Assembly: GCA_029561505.1 (NCBI GenBank)
Contig: JAKQXK010000240.1
Location: 1-16,287, forward strand
Source: Spirochaetota bacterium
GTDB taxonomy: Bacteria; Spirochaetota; Leptospiria; Turneriellales; Turneriellaceae
Direction of reading: 5' to 3'
Length of the DNA stretch: 16,287 nucleotides
The translations under genes were made by a program, and so were the position numbers. A model generated the notes under the pieces. It had not been told where the DNA came from. It did no database searches and saw nothing but the letters and a program-made list of their open reading frames with translations. This document shows positions 1-5,964 of the stretch, one piece after another (position 1 is the first letter of the stretch; each line of letters begins with the position of its first letter).

Positions 1-470
1 GTTTCGGTGAACTCTTGAATTTCGTAACGAATGCCTTCGCTGTCAAAAAAACGGGTGTACATGCGAAACAGGTCGCGCACGAAAAGGCCCGCCTCGTCGC
101 CGCCCGTGCCGGCGCGAATTTCGAGGTAGACGTTCTTGCCCGCATCGGCGTCTTTCGGTATCAGTTCGAGCTGCAGCTCTTCAGAAAGATTCGCAAACTG
201 TTCTTTGAGGGCCTTCAGCTCACGGCCGAGTTCAGATTTCATCTCGGCGTCTTTTTCGTTCTGCCAGCCGCTGTCGCACTCGGCAATCTGCGTTTTGAGT
301 GCGAGCCAGGCCTCTGAAAGCTCAGCGGTTTTGGCAAGGCGCGCGCGCTCGCGTGAAAGTTCGGTGAGACGCTTGTTGTCGGCCGTAACCTGCGGGTCTG
401 ACAGGCGCTCCTCAACGGCTTTAAAGGTCGCCACAATCGAGCGAAGGTTGTTTTCGTTTAGTTCTGCCAT
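1..470 (-). CDS. prfA: Peptide chain release factor 1, N-terminal part (truncated by window edge)
   Basis: Release factor 1 recognises UAA and UAG in the ribosomal A site and triggers peptide release. The ATG at 470-468 opens a frame that runs off the left edge, giving about 156 residues. The translation starts MAELNENNLRSIV and has the charged coiled N-terminal domain, followed by EIRAGTGGDEAGLF and RDLFRMYTRFF. The RAGTGGDEA form is the RF1 signature; RF2 usually has GGTEAQ. The PxT codon-recognition and GGQ catalytic motifs lie beyond the window. An AAGG sits only 2 nt before the ATG, so the ribosome binding site is weak or poorly spaced. A 49-nt palindrome ends 13 nt upstream of the start and would be a hairpin in the 5' leader. 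The gene lies downstream of rdgB and tRNA-Arg on the same strand. Confidence 0.93.
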   Translation of the reverse strand, partial: MAELNENNLRSIVATFKAVEERLSDPQVTADNKRLTELSRERARLAKTAELSEAWLALKTQIAECDSGWQNEKDAEMKSELGRELKALKEQFANLSEELQLELIPKDADAGKNVYLEIRAGTGGDEAGLFVRDLFRMYTRFFDSEGIRYEIQEFTE

Positions 471-483
471 AACCTTAATTTTT

Positions 484-532
484 GTCGAAACAACATAATT
501 CGCGGCGGCGCCGCGAATTATGTTGTTTCGAC
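484..532. repeat. 49-nt perfect palindrome between tRNA-Arg and prfA
   Basis: Two 22-nt arms, beginning GTCGAAACAACA at 484 and ending at 532, are perfect reverse complements around CGGCG. As RNA this is a 22-bp stem with a 5-nt loop, or longer if the CGGCG ends pair. No T-run follows on either strand: the minus-strand continuation is AAAAATTAAGG and the plus-strand continuation is GCCCGCC. It is therefore not a standard intrinsic terminator. It may act in the prfA leader, as a processing site after the tRNA, or be a dispersed palindromic element. Confidence 0.9.
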
Positions 533-542
533 GCCCGCCAAA

Positions 543-557
543 CGCGGCACCGCCGCG
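543..557 (-). terminator. Small GC hairpin after tRNA-Arg, possible terminator or processing stem
   Basis: CGCGGC (543-548) and GCCGCG (552-557) form a 6-bp stem with a 3-nt loop, 4 nt past the tRNA 3' end on the minus strand. It is followed by only three T residues, so it would be a weak intrinsic terminator. It could instead be a trailer structure. Confidence 0.3.
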
Positions 558-561
558 CTTG

Positions 562-634
562 TGCTCCCACCCGGAGTCGAACTGGGGTCTTCGCCTTAGG
601 AGGGCGCTGCTCTATCCATCTGAGCTATAGGAGC
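562..634 (-). tRNA. tRNA-Arg, anticodon CCU
   Basis: The 73-nt minus-strand gene folds as a full cloverleaf. The acceptor is GCTCCTA with TGGGAGC (one G-U pair), the D stem GCTC/GAGC, the anticodon loop CTCCTAA with anticodon CCT, the variable loop 4 nt, the T loop TTCGACT, and the discriminator base A. It reads AGG codons. Two pairs are non-canonical: G27-A43 in the anticodon stem and A52-C62 in the T stem. No CCA is encoded (the 3' flank is CAAG), so maturation needs 3' trimming and a CCA-adding enzyme. It lies 18 nt after the rdgB stop, in the same direction, with no visible promoter of its own. Confidence 0.88.
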
Positions 635-652
635 CTCTGGGGCTTCCGGTAT

Positions 653-1261
653 TTAAATCAAACTGCGCCGGGCAATCATATATTGAATCGCCAGTTCGAG
701 TGCGCGGCCGCGATGGCTCACCATCAGCTTCGTGTTTTCAGGCACTTCACCCCAGGTGCGTGTGTCGCCTTCGGGTATAAAAATCGGGTCATAGCCAAAG
801 CCGAGTTCGCCGCGACGCGAATCGGCGACGGCACCCCGGTGGCGCCCGAAAAAATAAGCAGGATTTCTCTCGTCTTCCATGACGACCGCGCAGGCGACAA
901 ACTGCGCCGCACGTTTTGCACCAGGTATTGCTGCGAGCGAAGAGAGAATTTTTTCACAGCGCTCTTTGTCTGTCGGCGCATAACGCGCTGACCAGACCCC
1001 AGGGCTGTTGCCCAGCGCTTCGACTTCAAAGCCCGAATCTTCAGAGAGTACAGTGCCCTTCACCAGCCGCGCGAGTGCTTTGGCTTTGATGAGCGCGTTT
1101 TCAGAATACGTAGTACCTGTTTCTTCGGCCGAGTATGCGCTGCGAATATCTGCGGGCAGATCGGCGACGCATTTCAGTTCGGTGCCGGGCAAGCGCACGT
1201 CAAAAATGCGCTTCATCTCGTGCACCTTGCCGGGGTTTTCAGTCGCGAGGTACACTAGCAT
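653..1261 (-). CDS. rdgB: dITP/XTP pyrophosphatase (RdgB/HAM1 family)
   Basis: Hydrolyses non-canonical purine nucleoside triphosphates (dITP, XTP, ITP) to monophosphate and pyrophosphate in the cytoplasm, keeping deaminated bases out of nucleic acids. The 202-residue product is of normal family length. It has the N-terminal substrate loop LATENPGKVHEMK, the SEDSGFEVEAL motif, the WSARYA segment, GYDPIFIPEG, and the C-terminal SHRGRALE motif. Its ATG (1261-1259) overlaps the stop of the upstream metallopeptidase gene in ATGCTAG, which implies translational coupling. It ends in TAA 18 nt before the tRNA-Arg gene. Confidence 0.95.
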   Translation of the reverse strand: MLVYLATENPGKVHEMKRIFDVRLPGTELKCVADLPADIRSAYSAEETGTTYSENALIKAKALARLVKGTVLSEDSGFEVEALGNSPGVWSARYAPTDKERCEKILSSLAAIPGAKRAAQFVACAVVMEDERNPAYFFGRHRGAVADSRRGELGFGYDPIFIPEGDTRTWGEVPENTKLMVSHRGRALELAIQYMIARRSLI

Positions 1262-2061
1262 GTCGCCCCCTGCGGGTTCTGCACCTGCATGCTGTAGATA
1301 CGTGTGTCGCGCAGGCGCTTATCGATTTTTCGCGCGCCGGGAAAAATTTCTTCAAGGTAATGCCAGAAAGCCGGTGAATGGTTGCGGTGGCGCGTGTGTG
1401 CCAGTTCGTGGCAGATTACGTAGTCTCGAATTTCATTTGATGCAAAAAGCAATCGGCCATTTAACATGATGCGGTCGTCATGCGTGCAATAGCCCAGCCG
1501 TGACTTCTGCACCCGCACGAATATTTCTTTGACCTTGATACGGTGCTGCCGCGCCAGTTCGTGCGCGCGTTCAATCAGGTCGGCAGAACCGTGGCGAACA
1601 AGCTGCGCGAGCAGATATTTTTCGAGTTGCGTATGCAATTTGAGGCTATTACCCGCTTCAAAAAACTGGGGGGCCAGCCAAAAAGTTGATGCTCGCTCTG
1701 CTTTTGCACGACTCACCCGATATTGCGGATACACAAGATGCATGTCTTGTTCAACGTGCAACGCATAATGCTCATAAGTGGCCGTTGAACCAGGGGTAAT
1801 GGCCCTGACACGCTGCAGAGCGCGCTCGCGAGCCCGCGCTTTTTGCATCCAGTCCCTGCGCGCCTCAATGAACTGCCTGATGAAACTTTCAGGGCAGTCT
1901 GCGGGTACTGAAAGTACGAACGCGCCCTGAGGGGTAAATTTAAGCGACGCGGTGGTACGGCGCCGGGCCGAACGCACCACCTCGACATGAAACGCGTCGC
2001 CCGAAAGTGCCGTGCCGTTTTCTGACATCAAGTCTGATCGCTTTTGTGTTTCAGTCATCAT
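1255..2061 (-). CDS. YgjP/SprT-like zinc metallopeptidase domain protein (DUF45)
   Basis: About 268 residues. The C-terminal half has HELAHTRHRNHSPAFW near residues 218-233, a zinc site with H218, E219, H222 and probable third ligand H228, as in the YgjP/DUF45 group of SprT-like proteins. The N-terminal part (RSARRRTTASLKF, then a basic helix WMQKARARERAL) also fits YgjP. Substrates of this family are poorly known. The frame is open to 2097, but I chose the ATG at 2061 (or 2058) because it overlaps the stop of the RNase Z-like gene in ATGATGACTGA, a re-initiation arrangement; no clear Shine-Dalgarno sequence is seen. The 3' end overlaps rdgB by 7 nt. The start is less certain than the identity. 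Confidence 0.85.
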   Translation of the reverse strand: MMTETQKRSDLMSENGTALSGDAFHVEVVRSARRRTTASLKFTPQGAFVLSVPADCPESFIRQFIEARRDWMQKARARERALQRVRAITPGSTATYEHYALHVEQDMHLVYPQYRVSRAKAERASTFWLAPQFFEAGNSLKLHTQLEKYLLAQLVRHGSADLIERAHELARQHRIKVKEIFVRVQKSRLGYCTHDDRIMLNGRLLFASNEIRDYVICHELAHTRHRNHSPAFWHYLEEIFPGARKIDKRLRDTRIYSMQVQNPQGATC

Positions 2062-2884
2062 GCGCGAGTACGAAGATGCGCGAGAGCAGCTCGGCATCTT
2101 GAATTTTTTTGTTTAATACCTGCAGAATAAAGCGCCGGTTATAGCGCTTCGAAAAATGCGTCAGCACAATCTTTTCATTCTTGAACAGGTGAGCGTTCGC
2201 GATAATTTCGTCGAGGTGAATGTGACCCCATTCGCGGGCGCGCGCTACCGGCCGCTTGTCATCGATATAGGTGCACTCGATAAAAAGCACCGTCGCTTCG
2301 CGCGCAGCCTGGTTGTCTTGAAGAAATTCGATTGTTGTGTCGCCCGAAAATGCAAAGATCGGAATATCGCGGTCTTCGAAGATCGCATCGCCGCGGTCTT
2401 TCATGCGTTTGATTTCGCGGCCGCTGATATTCAGGTATTCGTCTTTGAGCTTTCGGCTCTTTCGCACGAGCGCGTAACCGCGGCAGGGCACACGGTGGTG
2501 CGAGACGAGCGCGCGCACGTAGAGGTCTTTACGCACGGTTATTTCGTCGCCCGGTATCAAACCCTTCAGCGCAATCGGATATTCAAAGCCTTCGATTTTC
2601 TGCCACAGGTGCAGAATTTCACTGAGTGGCGCGACGATCTCGTCGGGGCAATAAATTTCGGGTGGCGGCAGGTGCCTTAGGCTGCGCTGGCTGATGTAAT
2701 AGGGTAAACCCGCCGAATGGTCGAGATGGCCGTGAGTGAGAAAAATCCGCGGTATGTCGATAAGCGCATCAGGGCAGCGCCCTGTATCAAAAGCAAGTTG
2801 AAACGCCGGCAGAATGTAGCAGGTTTCAATGCCGCCGCGACCGAGTGCACTGACCGCAATATCTTTGTGGCGAAATTCAATCAC
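2051..2884 (-). CDS. rnz: RNase Z-like metallo-beta-lactamase-fold hydrolase
   Basis: A 277-residue MBL-fold protein with the metal motif THGHLDH (H51, H53, D55, H56), SHHRVPCRG near 128-136, FSGDT with D182, GHIHLDE near 220-226, and LTHFSKRY with H243. This motif order matches the tRNase Z/RNase Z group, which cuts the 3' trailer from precursor tRNAs. The THGHxDH form resembles the Thermotoga-type rather than the E. coli THLHGDH form. Another MBL-fold esterase or nuclease activity cannot be excluded. The start is GTG (2884-2882), 5 nt after the lipoprotein stop; no strong Shine-Dalgarno sequence is seen. Its TGA overlaps the next gene. It is the first enzyme gene in a run that also carries a tRNA lacking an encoded CCA. 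Confidence 0.78.
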   Translation of the reverse strand: MIEFRHKDIAVSALGRGGIETCYILPAFQLAFDTGRCPDALIDIPRIFLTHGHLDHSAGLPYYISQRSLRHLPPPEIYCPDEIVAPLSEILHLWQKIEGFEYPIALKGLIPGDEITVRKDLYVRALVSHHRVPCRGYALVRKSRKLKDEYLNISGREIKRMKDRGDAIFEDRDIPIFAFSGDTTIEFLQDNQAAREATVLFIECTYIDDKRPVARAREWGHIHLDEIIANAHLFKNEKIVLTHFSKRYNRRFILQVLNKKIQDAELLSRIFVLAHDD

Positions 2885-2889
2885 CGCAG

Positions 2890-3666
2890 CTACAGAGGGG
2901 CGAGATGCGGCATACTGATCTGCAGATTTTTCTTGTGAATGTGGATTGCCATTTTACATTCGAGCTGCTCGGGTTTTGAAAAGCCTTCGTATACGATTTC
3001 ATAGCGAAAACCACGTTTCGCCATCGCCTGATCAAGATTCTTGATAATCAACCCCGATTCTGCAACATAAAATTCGCGCGGTGGGTAATAACGCGGGTCG
3101 AGTGTTGTTTTTTGTATGCCCTCACGCGGAATCGTTGCCCCGTGCAGCAACCGCATCTGCACAGCATCGCCGATCAGCCAGCGGTAGAGCCCCATGATGC
3201 GCGCATTGCTACACGCGTTGTCGAAAAGTACCCGCTTGATTTCCATCGGCGCACGAATTTTTTCGTCTAACAGAGAAAGGTTAAGCTCTTGCGGGTTAAG
3301 CTGGTTGGCCTCGGCAGCCAGAATTTCGGTCAGTGGAAAACCATTATGTGGCTTGCGCGCCTTGACCAGTGCAACCTGTTCGCCGCTGTATTTAAGAAAT
3401 TCTTCGTTATCGAAGGTCTCGTCGATTACCGGCGGAAAAAAATGCGATTTTGGGTCGATCGGCTTAGAAAGATCAAGCGCAAACCCGTAAGAAACAACCT
3501 GGTAGGTTACTGGGTCGAGAAACCCCTCTTGAACGCGATCAAGAGGGCCCAGGTAGGTAATCTGTTGCGGCTTCGGGCTGCAGGCCGTTGAGAACAAAAT
3601 CAGGGTGGCGCTAAACAACAAAAAAACCGCTGCACGCGAGCCAATATAGAGATCGTGCGGTCTCAT
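2890..3666 (-). CDS. Putative lipoprotein of unknown function
   Basis: About 258 residues. I do not recognise the family. The start MRPHDLYIGSRAAVF gives a signal peptide with basic residues followed by a hydrophobic stretch, and a spirochaete-like lipobox FSTAC with the lipidated cysteine at residue 29. The frame is open further upstream to 3861, but the extra 65 residues would bury the signal peptide, so the ATG at 3666 is preferred. The mature part is mixed alpha/beta without obvious repeats and has many charged residues. It contains a possible disulfide pair (Cys in FDNACSN and in LECKM). It probably sits in the outer or inner membrane facing the periplasm. It is the first gene of the minus-strand run and ends 5 nt before the RNase Z-like gene. 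Confidence 0.75.
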   Translation of the reverse strand: MRPHDLYIGSRAAVFLLFSATLILFSTACSPKPQQITYLGPLDRVQEGFLDPVTYQVVSYGFALDLSKPIDPKSHFFPPVIDETFDNEEFLKYSGEQVALVKARKPHNGFPLTEILAAEANQLNPQELNLSLLDEKIRAPMEIKRVLFDNACSNARIMGLYRWLIGDAVQMRLLHGATIPREGIQKTTLDPRYYPPREFYVAESGLIIKNLDQAMAKRGFRYEIVYEGFSKPEQLECKMAIHIHKKNLQISMPHLAPL

Positions 3667-3838
3667 GAGACATAACTCTGGTGGGTCGGGCCTCAGCCTG
3701 ACAAGCCGAAATTTCATTTCACGATGCGCCGGCCGCAGGCCGCGTTCGCAGCACACGCAGTAAACATTAAAGAAGCTTTTTGCTTGACCCAAAAAGTTTT
3801 CTGCCGGGTCTGCACCGTACACTCGGCCCGTAATGCGC

Positions 3839-3855
3839 AATTGCCTGTGGCAATT
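3839..3855. repeat. Short inverted repeat upstream of acyl-CoA synthetase gene
   Basis: AATTGCC and GGCAATT flank a TGT spacer, 40 nt before the ATG of the plus-strand synthetase. The site is in the 229-nt region between two divergent units (3667-3895). It could be an operator or a leader hairpin. I found no convincing -35/-10 pair in this region: a TTGACC at 3784-3789 lacks a -10 at normal spacing. Confidence 0.4.
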
Positions 3856-3895
3856 CTGCAAACCGCGCCCATACCGATTTCGAAAGGGGACCTTT

Positions 3896-5833
3896 ATGGA
3901 TTATGTTAAGCTCAACGTCAAAACTTATGTCGAGGCTATTCAACAGTCGTTCAAAAAGAACGCACAGCGCATTGCCATTCGCTACCGCGAGGGGGGCGAA
4001 GAATTTAAAACACAGACTTATGCGCAGCTTGAAAAAGAAGTCAACCTCGTGGCCGCTGGCCTCGCTGCAATTGGCGTAAAGCCGAAAGACCATATCGGCC
4101 TGATTGCCGACGTCAGCCACTACTGGATTACAGCAAACCTTGCGATTCAGATCAACGGCGCGGCAGACGTACCCCGGGGAACAGATTCGACCGGGCCTGA
4201 GATCGCCTATATTCTCGACCATTCGGGAAGCAATGTTGTGTTTGTACATAATGCCGACCAGGTAAAGAAAATTGAAACGGCGCTGAAGAAGTTCAAGCTC
4301 AAAGTCAAAAAATACATCGTGCTCAACGACCAGAAGACTGCGAAAGCGTCGAACGTCATGACGCTCAGCGAACTCAAGGCCGAAGGTGAAAAACTCGTGA
4401 AAAAAGGCGGCAAGGCCCTCGCTGATTTCGAATCGCGTGCAGGCAAGGTAGCTCCTTCTGATCTTTCATGCCTCGTCTATACGTCGGGCACCACCGGCGA
4501 ACCTAAGGGTGTCATGCTGAGCCACGGTAATTTCGCATCGCAGATGCGCACGATTCCCGAAGTATTGAAGATCGGCCCGAGCGACAGCGGCCTGACGCTG
4601 CTGCCGCCATGGCACGTTTTTGGTCGTATCACCGAAATGATGTTCATCGCGATCGGCGCTTCGATCACCTACACCGACATCAAGCACATCGGCGATGATA
4701 TGCGTTCAATTAAACCAACCTACGTACCGGCGGTGCCACGCATTTGGGAAGGTATTTACAACAAAATTATTGGTAACGTGAAGAAAGCGGGCAAAGAGCC
4801 AATCTTCAACAAGTTCAAGGCCGCTGCGCTGAAATATAATCATTTTGTTTCGATGCTCACCGGCAAAGAAAAACTACCCCTCGGTCGCAATATCGTCTCA
4901 GCGATCGGCGCGCGCATTGTCGGCCTGTTCGGGGCGATAATCTGGTTTGTCCCGAAAAAGCTGGGCGACGTTTTGGTCTTCAAGAAGGTTCTCGCAGCAA
5001 CCGGTGGCAATCTGAAGGCTTCGCTTTCGGGCGGCGGTGCTCTGCCATCTTACATCGACGATTTCTTTCGCGCAATCGGGGTTCGCATTCTCGAGGGTTA
5101 TGGCCTCACAGAAACCTCGCCCGTGCTTTCTGTGCGCCGCATGGAGCGACTGATACCCGGCACGGTTGGGCCGCTTATTGCAAACACCGAATATAAACTG
5201 ATCGACCTCGAAGGTCGCGACGTGACGCGCATTCCCGGTGCGAAAGGCACACTGCACGTGCGTGGTCCGCAGATTATGCAGGGTTATTACAAGAACCCCA
5301 AGAAAACTGCAGACGTTCTGACACCAGACGGCTGGTTCAATACCGGCGATCTCGTCGTCTTCAACCATTCAGGTGAAATCAGCATCGTCGGTCGCTCTAA
5401 AGACACACTGGTTCTTGTTGGCGGTGAAAACGTCGAGCCGACACCGATCGAAGAAAAAATGAAAGAAAGCGAATTTATCGACCATGTGATGCTGGTGTCG
5501 CGTGCATTTGGTGAAGACCAGAAAGTACTCGGCGCGCTCATCGTGCCGAATGCTGACAACCTCGCCGATTGGGCCAAGAAGAACGGCGTGTCAGGTGACT
5601 TTGCTGCACTCATCAAAGACCCCAAGGTGCACACGATGTACCGGCACGAGATCAACAAGTATATCAATTCAGAAAATGGCTTTAAGAACTTTGAAAAAGT
5701 CGGAGTCTTTACACTTCTCAAGAAACCGTTCGAGCAGGGTGATGAACTCAATAACACCCTTAAGGTGCGCAGGCACGTCGTCAGTGAGAAATATGAAAAG
5801 CTCATCGACGACATGTACGCTTCAGAGAAGTAG
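3896..5833 (+). CDS. Long-chain fatty acid-CoA ligase / AMP-binding enzyme
   Basis: A 645-residue ANL-superfamily enzyme that activates a fatty acid with ATP to an acyl-AMP and then forms the acyl-CoA thioester. The P-loop YTSGTTGEPKGVMLSH starts at residue 195. The AMP-binding motif GYGLTETSP is at 401-409. Further on are DGWFNTGDL, and the hinge and C-terminal domain GRSKDTLVLVGGENVEPTPIE. Overall form is that of bacterial FadD15-type long-chain acyl-CoA synthetases. The start MDYVKLNV is chosen because AGGGGA lies 5 nt before this ATG; the frame extends upstream to 3833 without such a site. The Shine-Dalgarno sequence is itself in a small AAAGG-GGA-CCTTT hairpin (3883-3895). The catalytic lysine expected in the C-terminal domain appears in NTLKVRR. 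The acyl chain preference cannot be read from the sequence. Confidence 0.93.
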   Translation: MDYVKLNVKTYVEAIQQSFKKNAQRIAIRYREGGEEFKTQTYAQLEKEVNLVAAGLAAIGVKPKDHIGLIADVSHYWITANLAIQINGAADVPRGTDSTGPEIAYILDHSGSNVVFVHNADQVKKIETALKKFKLKVKKYIVLNDQKTAKASNVMTLSELKAEGEKLVKKGGKALADFESRAGKVAPSDLSCLVYTSGTTGEPKGVMLSHGNFASQMRTIPEVLKIGPSDSGLTLLPPWHVFGRITEMMFIAIGASITYTDIKHIGDDMRSIKPTYVPAVPRIWEGIYNKIIGNVKKAGKEPIFNKFKAAALKYNHFVSMLTGKEKLPLGRNIVSAIGARIVGLFGAIIWFVPKKLGDVLVFKKVLAATGGNLKASLSGGGALPSYIDDFFRAIGVRILEGYGLTETSPVLSVRRMERLIPGTVGPLIANTEYKLIDLEGRDVTRIPGAKGTLHVRGPQIMQGYYKNPKKTADVLTPDGWFNTGDLVVFNHSGEISIVGRSKDTLVLVGGENVEPTPIEEKMKESEFIDHVMLVSRAFGEDQKVLGALIVPNADNLADWAKKNGVSGDFAALIKDPKVHTMYRHEINKYINSENGFKNFEKVGVFTLLKKPFEQGDELNNTLKVRRHVVSEKYEKLIDDMYASEK

Positions 5834-5841
5834 CATGGTAT

Positions 5842-5867
5842 GCGCTTCGACGGTTCTCGCGAAGCGC
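5842..5867 (+). terminator. Hairpin after acyl-CoA synthetase gene
   Basis: GCGCTTCG (5842-5849) pairs with CGAAGCGC (5860-5867), 8 bp, with two further CG pairs possible inside after a bulged A. It starts 8 nt after the stop codon. No T-run follows, so it would be a non-canonical terminator or a transcript-end stabiliser. Confidence 0.4.
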
Positions 5868-5880
5868 GAATTCAGAAACG

Positions 5881-5896
5881 GTCGCAGCGGTGCGAC
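5881..5896 (+). repeat. Second intergenic hairpin
   Basis: GTCGCA and TGCGAC form a 6-bp stem with loop GCGG, in the gap between the acyl-CoA synthetase and CHAT genes. It is part of a cluster of three stem-loops within about 95 nt. Confidence 0.4.
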
Positions 5897-5905
5897 ACTG
5901 GGTGT

Positions 5906-5934
5906 GCGGTCATTGAGCGCGCTGCGCTGACCGC
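5906..5934 (+). repeat. Third intergenic hairpin, upstream of CHAT gene
   Basis: GCGGTC/GACCGC (6 bp) and, inside it, AGCGC/GCGCT (5 bp) with loop GCT, separated on the left side by a bulged ATTG. It ends 30 nt before the CHAT start codon. No T-run follows. Confidence 0.45.
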
Positions 5935-5964
5935 GCGACCGCCAGCCGCAATGACAGAATAAAC

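Noticed and set aside
484..532. Palindrome as an intrinsic terminator
   Set aside because: No T-run follows on either strand.
482..991. Plus-strand open frame of 169 codons over tRNA and rdgB
   Set aside because: It runs through the palindrome and tRNA and is antisense to a clear RdgB; its translation resembles no family.
3784..3823. Sigma70 promoter with TTGACC and TACACT
   Set aside because: The spacing between the two is about 28 nt, too long for a normal promoter.
3767..4249. Minus-strand open frame of 160 codons opposite the acyl-CoA synthetase start
   Set aside because: It is a shadow of a well-supported gene, with no domain or ribosome binding site.
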